A stretch of DNA of 64,000 bases. It comes from Rotaria socialis (lineage: Eukaryota > Rotifera > Eurotatoria > Philodinida > Philodinidae). The stretch covers positions 62,001 to 126,000 of the forward strand of contig CAJNYU010001901.1 in the NCBI GenBank assembly GCA_905331475.1, read 5' to 3'. Positions 1-12,091 of the stretch are shown in pieces. Positions within the stretch are counted from its first letter, which is position 1. Every line of letters starts with the position of its first letter. A program made the position numbers and the translations under genes. The notes beneath the pieces were generated by a model. The model worked only from the letters and a program-made list of their open reading frames with translations. It did no database searches and had not been told where the DNA came from.

Positions 1-942
1 TTCGTTCTATTTGTGTTGGGATCGACCGAAAAAAAAAGTAACAAAACGGAAGTGATCGAATAACAACAGACAATATCATTGTCTTTCTTTCTTGTTCGAG
101 ATCAAACTCGTTAATGAAACAAGTCAAACAGTCAGTAGTAGCAATAGAAATATCTTTTGATGTTATTCTAAAAACAAAACATCGGAACATCCAATGTTTA
201 TTATGAATGAATAATGATCAAACTGGAGAGAGACAAAAAAGCAACTGAATCCTTGGATATTGTAAATATATACTATACACAAAACAGAAATTTATTTCTC
301 GAAAATTTGTTGGCATGTATTTATAAACGACTGACAGATGATAACGACCGTACGTGTTATTTGGTTGGCTTACAAAGCAAGAGTGCGATATCTATATATT
401 AGGAGAGCGAAAAAGACAAGAAATGCAGTGGCAATGTCGGGTATTCAGCTAATGTATGTTGAGACCGATGATGGATAAAGAAAGAAAGATAGAGAAGAAA
501 AACAGTACAACTGCCACCATTATTGCGATTTTTTCTATCTCTCTCTCTATATCTCTCTTTCTTCCCCATCCGTGTTTCTTCCAGACGCTTAGTTATACAT
601 GGCTCATCTCTTGCTATTGGGTTGGAAGATAGATTAGATCGAAGAATAACACAGCTCGTTCTCTTGTTTTTCTCCTAACAGTTGTTTATATTCGTTCTTT
701 TGCTATTAATGAACGAGGATGTTGACCGAATTTTTTCTTTTCTGATGCTGTTCGGCTCTTGATGGTACTACTATCTCTTTTTCTCTCATTCTATTTTCCT
801 AATATAGATCGTCTTTCTTCGTTTTTCTCTTTCTATATCTCTCGTTTTATACTCGTCTGTTAGCAATGAGAAATAGAAGAATATTCTTGTGTTGATCTTT
901 ATACGAGAAATTTTTCTTGGTGCTATTTACAATTATACAACG
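1..942 (+). promoter_or_regulatory. Upstream region and 5' leader of the RBFOX gene
   Basis: There is no supportable coding sequence here. The stretch holds several pyrimidine-rich tracts, for example around 535-565 and 775-850, dominated by CTCTCT and TTTCTT. The reading frame of the chosen RBFOX start at 943 is closed upstream by a TAG at 874-876 with no ATG between, so 943 is the first in-frame start on this exon. A very short upstream ORF begins at 866. The transcription start cannot be placed. Confidence 0.4.
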
Positions 943-3900
943 ATGCTTTACTCATTTTTGCCATCAGATAATTATTTGGCATTAAATGTAAGTTTTTTTC
1001 TTAAAAGTTAATGCACAAAAATTTCCTCCAAATTAACGATTTGAAGGAAAACGAAAGATCAAGCTTCCGGAAGCATACTAAATTAAAGATTAAATATGGA
1101 TACTAATTGATTTGATAGAAAATATTTATGATTTTGTGTCTCTTCATTTTGATTTAGCCTTTGGTACCAACATTATTAGCTGCTGCAGGTGCATCATCGA
1201 CACCATCGTCGTCATCTTCAAGTTCAACAATAACAACAACGACCAGCAACGGTAATGGAACAGTATCAAGCACTGTTAATCATCCTCATCTAGTTCATCC
1301 ATCGTCATATATGACGACTGCATCTTCAGCAGACTCCTCGTCTAGTCAACATCATCCATATGCATACCTGAATATGGTGGCAACAACGGGAAATAAACTA
1401 CCGAATCCACCAGCAAATCTCGTTGTCGATTCAATTTCACATTTACCTGAAGTTATTAATGTACAATCGTCTTCGTCAATTATTGAATCAACGACAACAA
1501 ATAGTAATACACAACCAATATCATCTAATGAATCAATCACCAATGAAAATGTATGTTAAATCAATTTGTTTTTCAAGAGAAATGTTTCTTTATGTTTTCA
1601 AAATTTAAGATTCAATCAAATAGTTCATTGTCTCAGTCACCGCAATTAACAAATACAATTGTACAAAATGGAACATCATCAACAACGGGTAGTACAACAT
1701 CGTCAGGAAGTGTACAAAAACGTTTACATGTATCAAATATTCCATTTCGATTTCGAGATGAGGATCTTAAAGCGATGTTTGCAGTTAGTTAAAGAAATAA
1801 AAATCTCTATTCATACTAATGAATAATATTTAATTTTAGCAATTTGGCGAAATTATTGATACAGAAATTATTTTCAATGAACGTGGATCAAAAGTATGTA
1901 ATCCAAAGTTATCTTACGAGAAATGTTCTTGCATATCTTAAATTGTATTTTTCTCATCGATTAAAATCAAAGTCTAGCGGTTATTGTAAAAGCAACATTT
2001 TTTGCTGCATTCGTTACGTAAATAGAACTACTGTTGTATTAATGTTATTTCTAACATCAAAATAGATAGTATCTAAAAGGAAAGAGCCTACTCCTAAGAT
2101 GTTATTCGTTATTTAAATTTCACTAATTTTCATTGATTTCATTTTCATGACACTTCTAATTTTTGAACAAGCGTGAAAATATTTATTTATATTTTAAGTT
2201 CATAGATCGTTTCTACCCTGAATCAGATGATGCTGTTTAAAAATAAGAAAAACTGTAATTTGAATTAGTTAAACAAGGATACGCAAGAAAAAAGATTTGA
2301 AAGATTAATAATTGACTTAAGATATATTTTAAATTACGATATATGATTATTCTCTGTTACAATATTTTGAGTTACAATTTCCAGAGTTTTATAAAATTTT
2401 TCTCAAGAGATTAAAAACAATCAGAATAGAAGGTTACACTCTTCCAGTTGTATAAAATTACTCACATAGCGGCATAAATGTTAACCTACATGAACAAGTG
2501 AGAGATTTATTCTGTAAATGTTAGGCTTATCAGCGATTTTTTTACAAGTTTTTGTTTTTCCCTTTGTTTTGTGGAAAAGCGTTTGTCTGTGAAAAAAATT
2601 TCATTCTATTTTAAATAGCAAGTAGTTTAGTTGGTTTGGTCTAGCAGTAGTTTTATTTCTATAGGAATGTCTGTGAAAGCTCTGATTTCATTTCTTCTAT
2701 TTGTTTAATTTTAGGGTTTCGGTTTCGTAACATTTGCATCGAGTGATGATGCTGATGTAGCTCGCGACAAATTACATGGAGCTGTTGTTGAAGGACGTAA
2801 AATTGAAGTATGTATATGAACGTAGTTGATCTCTAAATCTATTGTAAATAATTTAAAAAACAAAGAACTCTTCTTCTAGTTTTCTTTCGCATTACTTGCG
2901 AAACAATGTTAACAGCAGAAATCGCTACAGCGATAGGAGGTAGACATAACGATAAAAGGCAACCAAATATATTTCTATCTATTTCTTACTCCAAACAACT
3001 GTTTTCGTTGCATGCCTGTTCGTGGCTGCTTGTTCGTCTCTTACAACATTGATCCATTGTTTTTTTTTCTTATATTTTTTTTTATCATTATTAATTAGTC
3101 GGATAAATGAAACAATAATTTCGGGGGCATGATGAAATTCAATCACATATTATACATTTATATACACGTTCAAGTGCAAGTTTAACCTTAGAAATATATT
3201 TAGATTATATACTTAGCTAAATTTGTGTCCTATATGTTGTTGTCTGTTGCCTATCAGTTTTGGCATTTTTCGCTGCTCTGTGCCCGTACTCATTTTTACC
3301 TCCATTCAAATTAACAGAAACCGAATATTAGAATCGTACATAAAATTCACACAAAAAAAAACAGACATTTCTCAGCGCATGAAAATTTAACGTATGCATG
3401 GTTGTTCGTTATGTAGCAAATAAAAATAAATGGGAATCAATTGAAATAAAGAAAACAACAAATAAATGCGAACGAAATCTTAAACAAGAGATGAGATATT
3501 CGCTCGCATGTATGTCTCATTTATCACCATGCACACAATTCGATACATAATTTCTGTAAGCTCATATTTGAATCGAATCGAAAAATAATTCTAATTAACA
3601 ATATTTTTAATTTATTTATTTGTCGTAGTAGAAAATGCACATTATTTTTACACATTACACATATATTTGAATGGCTCGAACGTTCGATCTCGAGAGATTT
3701 CGTTGTTTTCTCTTTGCTTTTTGTCGGTGGATGTCTGGCTCTTTTACTTTTCATTTTCTTTAATTCATTTAATATTCTCTATCGTGTTAACTATAGAATT
3801 TTGTTCTATTAGGTGAATATGGCAACGGCACGATCACAGCCAAAGCCAAAACCCATTGTAGCGAATCCTTTCGGTTAGTTCAGTATTAAGTTTAGAGGGG

Positions 3901-5374
3901 ATTTAGTGTGCATGAAATTTTTTTACGATCTAGGTATAATGATGAATACACGACAACGCCCGACATTAATTCAAGCTACACGTGCAGCTGCAGCATTTAC
4001 AACCGGACTTACTTTACCCGGTGGATACACGTATGTGATTTCGATTTTTTTAATGAAGAATTTGTTTTTACGAAGATTTCCTTTTTAAAGGATTTACCCT
4101 GATCAATTGGCAGCTTTAAGTGGTTTAACAGCCTATCCCATCAGTGCCCAACCACAACATAGTGTTCGATACATAACAACAAATTCGCCACATGGTCTAT
4201 CTGCGACAGGACAACCAACTGGTACCTATACAATTGGGTAAGATTAAAATGAAATACAAAAGAACTTTTTAAGATAATTTCAATTTTAACTTACAATAGA
4301 ATTAAGTACCGTTATGGCAGACTTTTTTATGTTTACACTTACAGACTAAATCTAATTGAATAATTTATTGTAGAGTTTATTTGCGCTTCCTATTTCAAAG
4401 CATTAGTGTAGAAAATATTTAGCTATTTATAATATTATTTTGTTAAGTACTCAAGGTCTCAAGCTTTCATCTCCGATAAACTAATTCATTTTGTTATCAT
4501 AGCGTGCTGAGACATAAGGTTTGGTTTCTGAATGAGATACAATTACTATCATGGATGATTTTTCAACTGTCTTTTCCTATTCTTTGTAACATGATATAAA
4601 ATTTTAGTCTTATTTATCGTAAGAAAATACCCATTGAAGATATCAAAAAGATAGTTCTTGAAAAACAAATACTAATATTTCGTTGTTTTTCTAGTGTATT
4701 GCCAATGAGCAATGGTGTAGGTGGCCCAACTGGATACATATTCAATGGACCACCGACAACAAATATGGCTTCAGCTGCTGCTCAACTTGGGTAAGCTAAA
4801 TTTCTATGCGGATGTTTTCGTTGTGTTCAGTGTGTGTGTGTGTGTGTGTGTGTGTGCTCATGTGGGTTGTTCGTATGATCTTATCCTTCATTCTTAGTCC
4901 ATTAACTCCCTCAGCAGCAGTTGGATCATCATTACCAGTTTATCGAACCATGTTTTCTTCTACTCCTGCTCAGCTGGTATGCTCCTTTGATACACGAATC
5001 GGACTTTGATTTCATGAGACAAAGAAAACATGATCTCTTGTTTCGAAATTAGTTGAGCATGATGCATGAGTTTGTTCAATTCGATTGTAACTACAAAGTT
5101 ATCATATACATATATATAACTTACATATATGCATGCTTGATCTATATATCTTCTATTAGCTGTTCAGCTTTGAACGCATCCTTTTTCTTGTGCCATTTAT
5201 TCTGAAGATTTAACTCTGTTTCAGACATGCCTATCCGGAAACTACCTATATCACTGCAACACCAACTGGAACCATCGGTCCTATCACCGTAAGTTGATTT
5301 CGTAAGATAAGAACTAGAAATGATTTTTCTACTATTAGGGTATGCGTAACAATGTTCGATATGCACCCTATTAA
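943..5374 (+). CDS. RBFOX: RBFOX (Fox-1 family) RNA-binding splicing regulator
   Basis: Nuclear alternative-splicing factor; the family binds (U)GCAUG through one RRM. Exons: 943-987, 1158-1550, 1610-1783, 1840-1893, 2715-2807, 3813-3873, 3934-4030, 4091-4237, 4695-4790, optional 4898-4976, 5225-5288, 5339-5374. Without the optional exon the sum is 1260 nt, 419 aa. The RRM starts near residue 183: [14 protein letters not shown], then [17 protein letters not shown], then RNP1 GFGFVTF at about 223-229. Exons of 54, 93 and 61 nt match the sizes I recall for the vertebrate RRM exons. The N-terminus is Ser/Thr/Asn-rich and the Ala/Gly/Pro/Tyr-rich tail ends NVRYAPY, close to the family ending NRFAPY. 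Start choice: first in-frame ATG. Family assignment is secure; the exact N-terminal exon is less certain. Confidence 0.93.
2808..3812 (+). promoter_or_regulatory. RBFOX intron downstream of the 93-nt RRM exon, with TGCATG sites
   Basis: This roughly 1 kb intron contains TGCATG at 3009-3014 and 3395-3400, and GCATG at 3127-3131, 3377-3381 and 3506-3510. These are the recognition sequence of RBFOX proteins. In vertebrates the corresponding 93-nt exon is skipped to give an RRM-defective isoform and is controlled by RBFOX itself. Autoregulation here is inference from motif placement. Another TGCATG lies at 3909-3914, just upstream of the exon at 3934. Confidence 0.5.
4831..4856 (+). repeat. (TG)13 microsatellite
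   Basis: An uninterrupted TG tract of 13 units lies in the short intron before the RBFOX cassette exon at 4898. UG-rich intronic tracts are known binding platforms for CELF and TDP-43 family proteins, so a splicing role is possible but not shown. Confidence 0.9.
4898..4976 (+). other. RBFOX 79-nt cassette exon that switches the C-terminal frame
   Basis: The exon is bordered by a TTCTTAG acceptor and a GTATGC donor and is open in the incoming frame ([16 protein letters not shown]...). Its length is not a multiple of three. If skipped, the last exons read [10 protein letters not shown] ... NVRYAPY. If included, they read in another frame and stop at 5347-5349 after ...SYHRYA, giving about 437 aa. 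TGCATG sits downstream in the following intron at 5063-5068 and 5130-5135, the position from which RBFOX proteins normally promote inclusion. Confidence 0.6.
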
Positions 5375-6051
5375 TCCACTGATGCCATATTGTCGGTGTT
5401 CTCCTGATCATTGAACAGTAACTAAATCGATTGTTTTATAAGGAAAACTTCAAGAAAGTTATCCGTTTGTCTGTTCTTCTTTTCTTTGTTTTTTGTTTGC
5501 TATCTTCATTTTCATCTGATGTATATATTTGTGCTTCCCATTCTTTACTATTCTGCGTACACAGTGAAGATCGATTGTAGTTTATCTGTTACTGATAATT
5601 GAAACCAACAAATAATGTTGATCATCATTCATTTTCTTTCTCGATTGCTCAATTTGTGCAATGCTTTCTTCTTCTTGTTCTTGTTCTATTTCTATGTTTG
5701 TATGGTCTTGCATTTATTTATCATCGATCAAAACGAGAGAAAAAAATCAAACCGTGTGTATGTTTTTGTGGTGCTATTAATCGTTTTTTTTTCATGTATT
5801 GAACAAAGAATAATCAGAGCTATGAAAAAAAACCTAGCGAAGAAGAGTCATTGCCGAGTGGATAAAAATTTATCTTATTTTGTGTCCGTTAACTTGTTTT
5901 TCTTTTATTGTTATCATTAATATTGGTTCGCCTCTATATCACCGTTCTTTACCGATATATATTGGCTTACTAAAACTCTTCTGTTTTTTTTTGTTATCTG
6001 AGCTTTTCTTCTAGTATGATCGTATTGAATTATATGAAACGCGTTTTTTAC

Positions 6052-6054
<3 letters not shown>

Positions 6055-6088
<34 letters not shown>
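6055..6088. repeat. (TA)n microsatellite
   Basis: About 17 uninterrupted TA units downstream of the RBFOX gene, in non-coding sequence. Confidence 0.9.
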
Positions 6089-6089
<1 letters not shown>

Positions 6090-8691
6090 GCTTATATTTC
6101 GATTAATGTTAAATTATTTAATAATCCAAAGGCGATATTTCGTTTTTCTTATGAAAAATCTTTCGATGGATGTGCCTTTTTCCGGTTGAACTCGAAATAA
6201 GTTGATCGTGAAATACTTTGGCTTCACAAAAAATTATCTAGTGTCTCGTATACAATGAAATCTGATTGTATATTTCCTGAGGAAGTCCACCTGTTTCTTA
6301 TTTTATTGTAATTAGGCTTGATATGTCGAACTCTGATCTTTGCCATTACAATCATCTACTGTGATTACATAGCAAATGATACAGTTGTATCGTTTTGCGT
6401 TCTGTTGGCGTAGTGTTACTACAATTTTTGTTTCATTTTATTTTCACACAAACTGCTTAACGGTATGCAGAATCGAATTTTTATGGCAGACGCATGACGG
6501 GAAATATCGACGTCATCGAATTGGATAATAAACTGACGCAATAATGATGATACAATAATAATTAGAGAATGACATTGAGTCTTCACGTAGGCTTTCAACA
6601 AAGTTATTTATCAATATATAGACTTATTAAACAAATAGATAAATAGCGATGATAGATGGGTATAATGTAGAGACGAGCTTCTCAAACCTTGCTGCTTATT
6701 AAGCGTTTACAGAAGAGATGATTCACCTCTGTAGATACTTTTCTAACAGAACACGTTATTTAGTTCACAGAGCTTTTTCTTTGATGATTGCCGAGCTCAA
6801 AGAGAGATTTTCAATGACTAAGATTTGATAAATCTTCCCATGTCTAAAATCACTAGTTTTCTCGAGAAACTTAGAGATGAACCTAGAATACATAATACGT
6901 CTATCCCACTAGTTACCCTCATTCATTTATTGAGCAGATCTAAATTCTTACACGAAAATTGGTTGTCAATAATTCCATAAGCGAGAGATGACATTAATAA
7001 CCAATACGGAAAGTCAATATTGATCGTGGGATAATTGTAATAATACTTCATTCACTTCCCATTATGTTCTCAGTTCTTCTAGAACTGAAGTTAATTTTTC
7101 CGTAGTTAGCGAACACGATTCCTCAGTTTTTGGATTGCTTTGAGAACGTATGACACTTACCGTAATATTCAACCAAATGAAGATTATTAGCACCTATTTC
7201 TTGTTTTTCTATTCTAGAGATTATTGACAGTTCAGATCCGTTCAAGGAATGTAAGAGGGAACTAAGCAAAAAAAAATTCGATGTTTTAGTTTCAGTTTTA
7301 ATTTTCTCGAGAAAAATTGTACTTTTTCCTGGTGTTTTCAGGAATCGAAACAATTCCTATACCTTAGCCATTACAGGTAAAAAATTGTGGAGCAGCCATT
7401 TTCTACGAATTTTAATTTGAAACGTTCTATATCTGTACCATCCGAATGAGTTAAAATTTTAGATAAACTGGTTTTTCATCTTGAGCTTCCATTTGAATTA
7501 CAATAATTTACTCTCTGACAATGAATTGAATATTTTTTCCGTTGAAATATTATGGATTTTAGGAATCGTTGATTTTGATAAGCAGTTTTCTCCTACAGAA
7601 CTTCAATATGTCGAATTTTTGAAAACAGCAATCAGCAGGATCTGATATTCACTTTCATGCTAGTCAAGCATACTGATTCGACCAACTTCCGGTATACGTT
7701 CGATTACATTTTGTAAGCATAGCATACAGAATCAAGCCAACGATATTACAAGATAATGCATTTTGATTAGTTTGAAAAGATATTTTACTATGAATAGTAT
7801 GTGTGTTGAAAAAATCTTCTTTACAACTTTGATTGTTCTTAAAGAAAATAAAATTTTATTGAAAAATTTTGCATTAAAAATGCTTCAAAGTACGCATAGT
7901 AGCCCTAGTCGGGCGATTTTTATTTTCCAAACTATCTATCCGTTCGAGTTAAAAATTTCAGTTTATTCTTAACTTAAATGCGAATATCTACTGTAGAAAA
8001 AGCAGCGAAATTATGAAGATTGGTTGTGCAAGTTTATGCAAATATTGTTGTGACTTAGGTGCAAAGTCTATTAAACCGATAAATCTGAGTCAATAACGTA
8101 CATCTTAAAAGGAACTATCATAATTATCAGAACGATTTATTATTCTTCATAGGTTTCTTTCACATAAATAAAAAGACCAAGCTACTTTCCTTTCATACTT
8201 AACTAATATTACTTTTTTCTCTGTATTTCGAGCCGTCAGGTTAATTGTTCCAATGTTTTGCATAGCTTATAATGTTTTAAGTTACTAAATCCTAAAACAA
8301 AATCAGAAAGTCAATAGTAATGAAACCTTGTACAAACTAGTCTGAATATAAGAACAACCGGGCGCTGTTAAAAATACTATTTAAAAATAAAAAATGGTTG
8401 ATTTTCTGTTTCTATTATTTGTTGCTGGAATTTGCTTCACTGTAATTCGCTAGAATTTCATCGTTTGAGTCATATCTTTATTTGCTTTGATATGAAGAAA
8501 AGAAAAAAAAACTGAATCCAACAACAAATATGTCAAAAACATCGCTTTTAATGCATTATCAGAATTTTGTTGTAATAAGATCAACGACATGAAAAATAGA
8601 GAACCATCACAAAATCTGAATATTTATTAATCAAATATATGATTCATGTTCGAATATGAAAGCAATATAATACTGGTAGACGCTTGAATCT

Positions 8692-8709
8692 GATATATAT
8701 ATATATATA
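8692..8709 (+). promoter_or_regulatory. TATA-like tract upstream of the CD225 gene
   Basis: An alternating TA tract ends about 58 bases before the ATG at 8767. It could serve as a TATA element for the compact single-exon gene, but it could equally be a chance AT microsatellite. No experimental start is visible. Confidence 0.3.
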
Positions 8710-8766
8710 GCTGCAGCTTGAAATTTTGTCAAGAGAATCATTTTTGTTTTTCGATCTTATTATTGC

Positions 8767-9345
8767 ATGGAAAATTCGGCTGCTATGAATGCTTATACTA
8801 TCAATCCATCTGATGAAGAATCTAAAAAGGCAACTGCGCCACCCCCTCCCATGGAACCTATATCACAAGCAGCGCCAGTACCTACCCCGGTAGCTGTATC
8901 TAATTACATGCCTCCTGCTTACCAGTATTATCCTAATCAATATAATCCTTATCAATATTATCCAAATCAAATGTATCCAACTATAAACTATCCTAATCAA
9001 AGCTACACAGATGTAAACCGCCCTTATCAAAACCAGCCAAATCGAATTTTGCCGGTAGCAAGCGCGCAACAAGAGGACATACGCAAAATCAATGACTGGT
9101 TGCCATGGTCTATTATTAGTCTATGCGTTGGAGGGTTACTAATTGGTGTTATCCCGTTGATATTTTCTCTTGTTTGCCGAAGTAAAAAAGGAAAAAATGA
9201 TGTTAAAGGCGCGCGAACAATGAGCAAGTTGGCATTAGTGTTCAACGTCATAGTTACAGTATTGGCTTTAGCTGCATCAATTGCTCTTGTTGTTTATTTA
9301 GCATTCTTTTGGAAACGAGACCAAATTGTTTATTATGGCAAATAA
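8767..9345 (+). CDS. CD225/dispanin family two-pass membrane protein
   Basis: Single-exon gene, 192 aa. Residues 24-110 are a Pro/Tyr/Gln/Asn-rich cytoplasmic tail with repeated YYPNQ and YPNQ units, followed by the hallmark NDWLPWSIISLC entering a first hydrophobic segment (about 111-137). A short basic loop (RSKKGKNDVKGARTMSK) carries the conserved G-A-R-x-x-S/A-x-x-A pattern, and a second hydrophobic segment covers about 155-182. This is the layout of CD225/dispanin proteins (IFITM, PRRT and TMEM233-like). The proline-rich tail resembles the PRRT/synDIG side more than the short IFITMs. Known members curve or stiffen membranes and act in vesicle fusion or antiviral restriction; which applies here cannot be read from sequence. 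The fold call is firm, the function open. Confidence 0.85.
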   Translation: MENSAAMNAYTINPSDEESKKATAPPPPMEPISQAAPVPTPVAVSNYMPPAYQYYPNQYNPYQYYPNQMYPTINYPNQSYTDVNRPYQNQPNRILPVASAQQEDIRKINDWLPWSIISLCVGGLLIGVIPLIFSLVCRSKKGKNDVKGARTMSKLALVFNVIVTVLALAASIALVVYLAFFWKRDQIVYYGK

Positions 9346-10054
9346 TTTATCTTACAAGATCGTTTGTTCACATCAGCCGTTACGTAACATTCCAGTTTTT
9401 CAAAACTGTCATTTGCAGAATTTATTTGCTTATTATTATCAATATAAATTACGCATTAAATAAAATCAAAACAAATCTAAATTCAATAGCCGTTATATTC
9501 TAGAATCAGATCAGACTGATCACGTTTTCAATGGAATATTTAGTAAACAGTGTAAGATTGGAATGAGTTGACTTCCAAAGAAACAAAATGCTATCTCCTA
9601 TAATCAAGCCAGTGATAACATAACTGATGTTTTCGCTTTGATTAAAACTTAATATAGAGAATTAGTTTTGCTCGAAAGTAAAGATTCATCATAACATTTT
9701 TTATTTTGTTAAATTGAAAATCGTGACTTTATTAAATATGTTCTTACTGAAATGTTTTACTATTTTACGGATACAGAGTCTATTGTAGTGTTAACTATTT
9801 TAAATATTCATTGTTTATTTACTCGCAGATAAAAATAGTGTTTTTCTCAGGTGAAGTTACTTTCCTACAGCAAAAATCTAGAAATTTTAGAAGTATTCCT
9901 TTTCCAGATGAAATCAATTTTTTTTTGATTTTTAAAATAGAAATCCCTATTGTGAACTCAACGTTAAAAGATTGCACTGAAGTCAAGTGCAAAATGTTTT
10001 ATTATTATTTTAGTTGTCATATGATCATCCGGTAAGAATTTCATATTTGTCATA
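9346..10054. other. Intergenic stretch downstream of the CD225 gene
   Basis: AT-rich, with no coding signal. It ends at the left arm of a fold-back element. Confidence 0.5.
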
Positions 10055-10405
10055 CGAGGGTAGATCCCTGAGTATGTCTCTGGGATTTTAACCAAAAGTA
10101 AATGGATGCGTCAGGCCAAGTATGGGTATCTCAAATATATACAAATTGGCTGCCCAGAGCAAACGAATCAAAAAATATAAGTGAAGAAATTTTCTTATAC
10201 CCTGAGGAGTACCACCAATATTTTGTGATGAAAAACATTCGTCCGTGGTACCCCTCAAGGTATACAAACATTTCTTCACTTAAATTTTCTGACTCGTTTG
10301 CTCTGGACAGCTAATTTGTATATATTTGAGATACTAATACTTGGCCTGACACATCCATTTACGTTTGGTTAAAATCACAGAGACACACTCAGGGACCTTC
10401 CCTTG
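10055..10405. mobile_element. Fold-back element 1, about 350 bp
   Basis: Two arms of about 165 bases (roughly 10055-10218 and 10241-10405) are near-perfect reverse complements. Both contain GAGCAAACGA, CCAAGTAT and CAAATATATACAAATT in mirrored order, separated by a spacer of about 20 bases. ORFs across it on both strands are products of the palindrome. There is no transposase, so it is non-autonomous (MITE or fold-back type). I could not define a target-site duplication with certainty. Mismatches between arms at about one in ten positions suggest it is not brand new. Confidence 0.75.
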
Positions 10406-12091
10406 TTAGGTAGAAAAATCGTTACTAGTATTTGTATGCGATAATTTTTTTCGGAATGAAATGAACTATTAAACCTGTTGACATAGAGTAGGCTTTGCTT
10501 TTTTTTACAATTCGATTTCTATGATATATCTAGTTGCAAGGGTGATCATAAGTAGTCCTGCTAATCCAGGTAAATTCGATAAGTCTAAAATGTTTATTCA
10601 GAATAATATAAGCTTTTTTAAGATAAGAATCAAATATCAATGTCTTTTATTTTTTCCCGCAATCTGATCCTGAGTTTGATTAAATATTCTCAATTTAGCT
10701 TAGCATATTTTTGGCGCGCTAATGAAGTCATATAATATGTGCTATCACATATTTCACTCAAGTATATATTGGTTAACTAATTATGAATGATAATTTTGAA
10801 AAATAATCCTATGAATACCAAAATTTTATAGATTATTTCGAATTTCGATACAACCTATTGTAGCTTTTCTTCATAATTAGTGCCATACAGGGCGGTCAGA
10901 TCAAAAATCAGAAAATTGCAGTTTTTGGCGAATTAGTATATCGTCCGCTAAAATACTGACATCCAAAATTCTGCCGCGTGTCTATTCATTGACTGAAACT
11001 ACATTTTTAAAGATATTTCAATAAAACGAACGACAATATAGTGATCATATCATTTAGCTAATACGAAGGCATCAATAAAAGATACTTAATGTTGAGCTTC
11101 TTTTTAAATTTAAAACTCGTGCACAAAAACGTGCAAAACTAAATCGAATACATTCTGCGTAGATTAAGAAGTCCAACGAGAAAAAAAACGTTAAATTCCA
11201 TTATCTCGGTATTGCTATTCATATTTCGTATCTTTTGGAATTTGCTGTAGGAAGTCTGTTTAAGATATCATGTGCTAATAAAAACCTTCTCAAGAATAAT
11301 TACCGTTCATTTTTATTTTAAGTTAAGCATTATCTGGTTTTATATTATTGGATTACAACAATCGGACTATAAATGCTTTACATGACCGAAAATCAATTCG
11401 GCCGAGGAATATAGAAGATGATTAATAGAGAAACTTGATGAAACACTATTGATTTATTATAGTGATGGGTTATAATCGTACCTAATTTCAGTGACAAAGC
11501 AGCGATCTGAATATGTTCCGAATTCAGAAAAAAATCAGAAACATGTTCAGAATTCAGAAATTTCCCCTATTTTCCAGAAGAACTGGCCACCCTGGTGCCA
11601 TATGAACGCTAATAGTTTATCACAGGCAGTAACTAAAAACAAATCTGAAAATTTATCTTTGTTAAATCTGAAAATTTATCTTTGTTAAATCTGAAAATTT
11701 ATCTGCCTAAAAACTATGCATAAGAAACTTTGGAATTCTCTCTAGTAGGAAAATAACAGATCTTTCTATTTCAGTAATTATGCTGTTATTGAAAATATGA
11801 TCGTTCACAAATCTCCATGACACAATCTAAGTTAGGTATAATATTACAAGATTAACTGGATCATGTTTTTCTTGTATATTCAATTTTAATTTGATGCTCT
11901 ACAGAAGAGCTTGAGATTCATGCATGGGATTTTTTTACTTCGATTCTAGAAAAAATTCTAAATCATTCATTAGATCAAAATCAAATACACTTATCTAAGA
12001 GATCAAATTAATAAAGATAGTAAAAATAATTTAATATATGATATGGTCTATTATGAAGGTACTATCAACCATAGGAGATGGATGAGTCGAT
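10406..12091. other. Intergenic stretch with a short tandem repeat
   Basis: No gene is supportable. The only structure is a 23-bp tandem repeat at 11641-11704; the rest is AT-rich. Confidence 0.5.
11641..11704. repeat. Tandem repeat, 23-bp unit, about 2.8 copies
   Basis: The unit contains CTGAAAATTTATCTTTG and repeats without change at 23-base spacing. It is non-coding. Confidence 0.85.

Larger units (their letters stand above)
5375..8766. other. Gene-free stretch: RBFOX 3' side and intergenic
   Basis: I find no coding potential with conserved sequence or coherent splice structure. It presumably begins with the RBFOX 3' UTR. It includes a (TA)n microsatellite at about 6055-6088, and otherwise is AT-rich unique-looking sequence. 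Confidence 0.6.

Noticed and set aside
5599..5920. ORFs of 67-101 aa after the RBFOX stop
   Set aside because: Leu/Phe-rich translations of a T-rich 3' UTR or intergenic stretch; no conserved motif.
10088..10314. Overlapping ORFs on both strands at 10.1-10.3 kb
   Set aside because: They are the mirrored arms of a fold-back element; no transposase motif.
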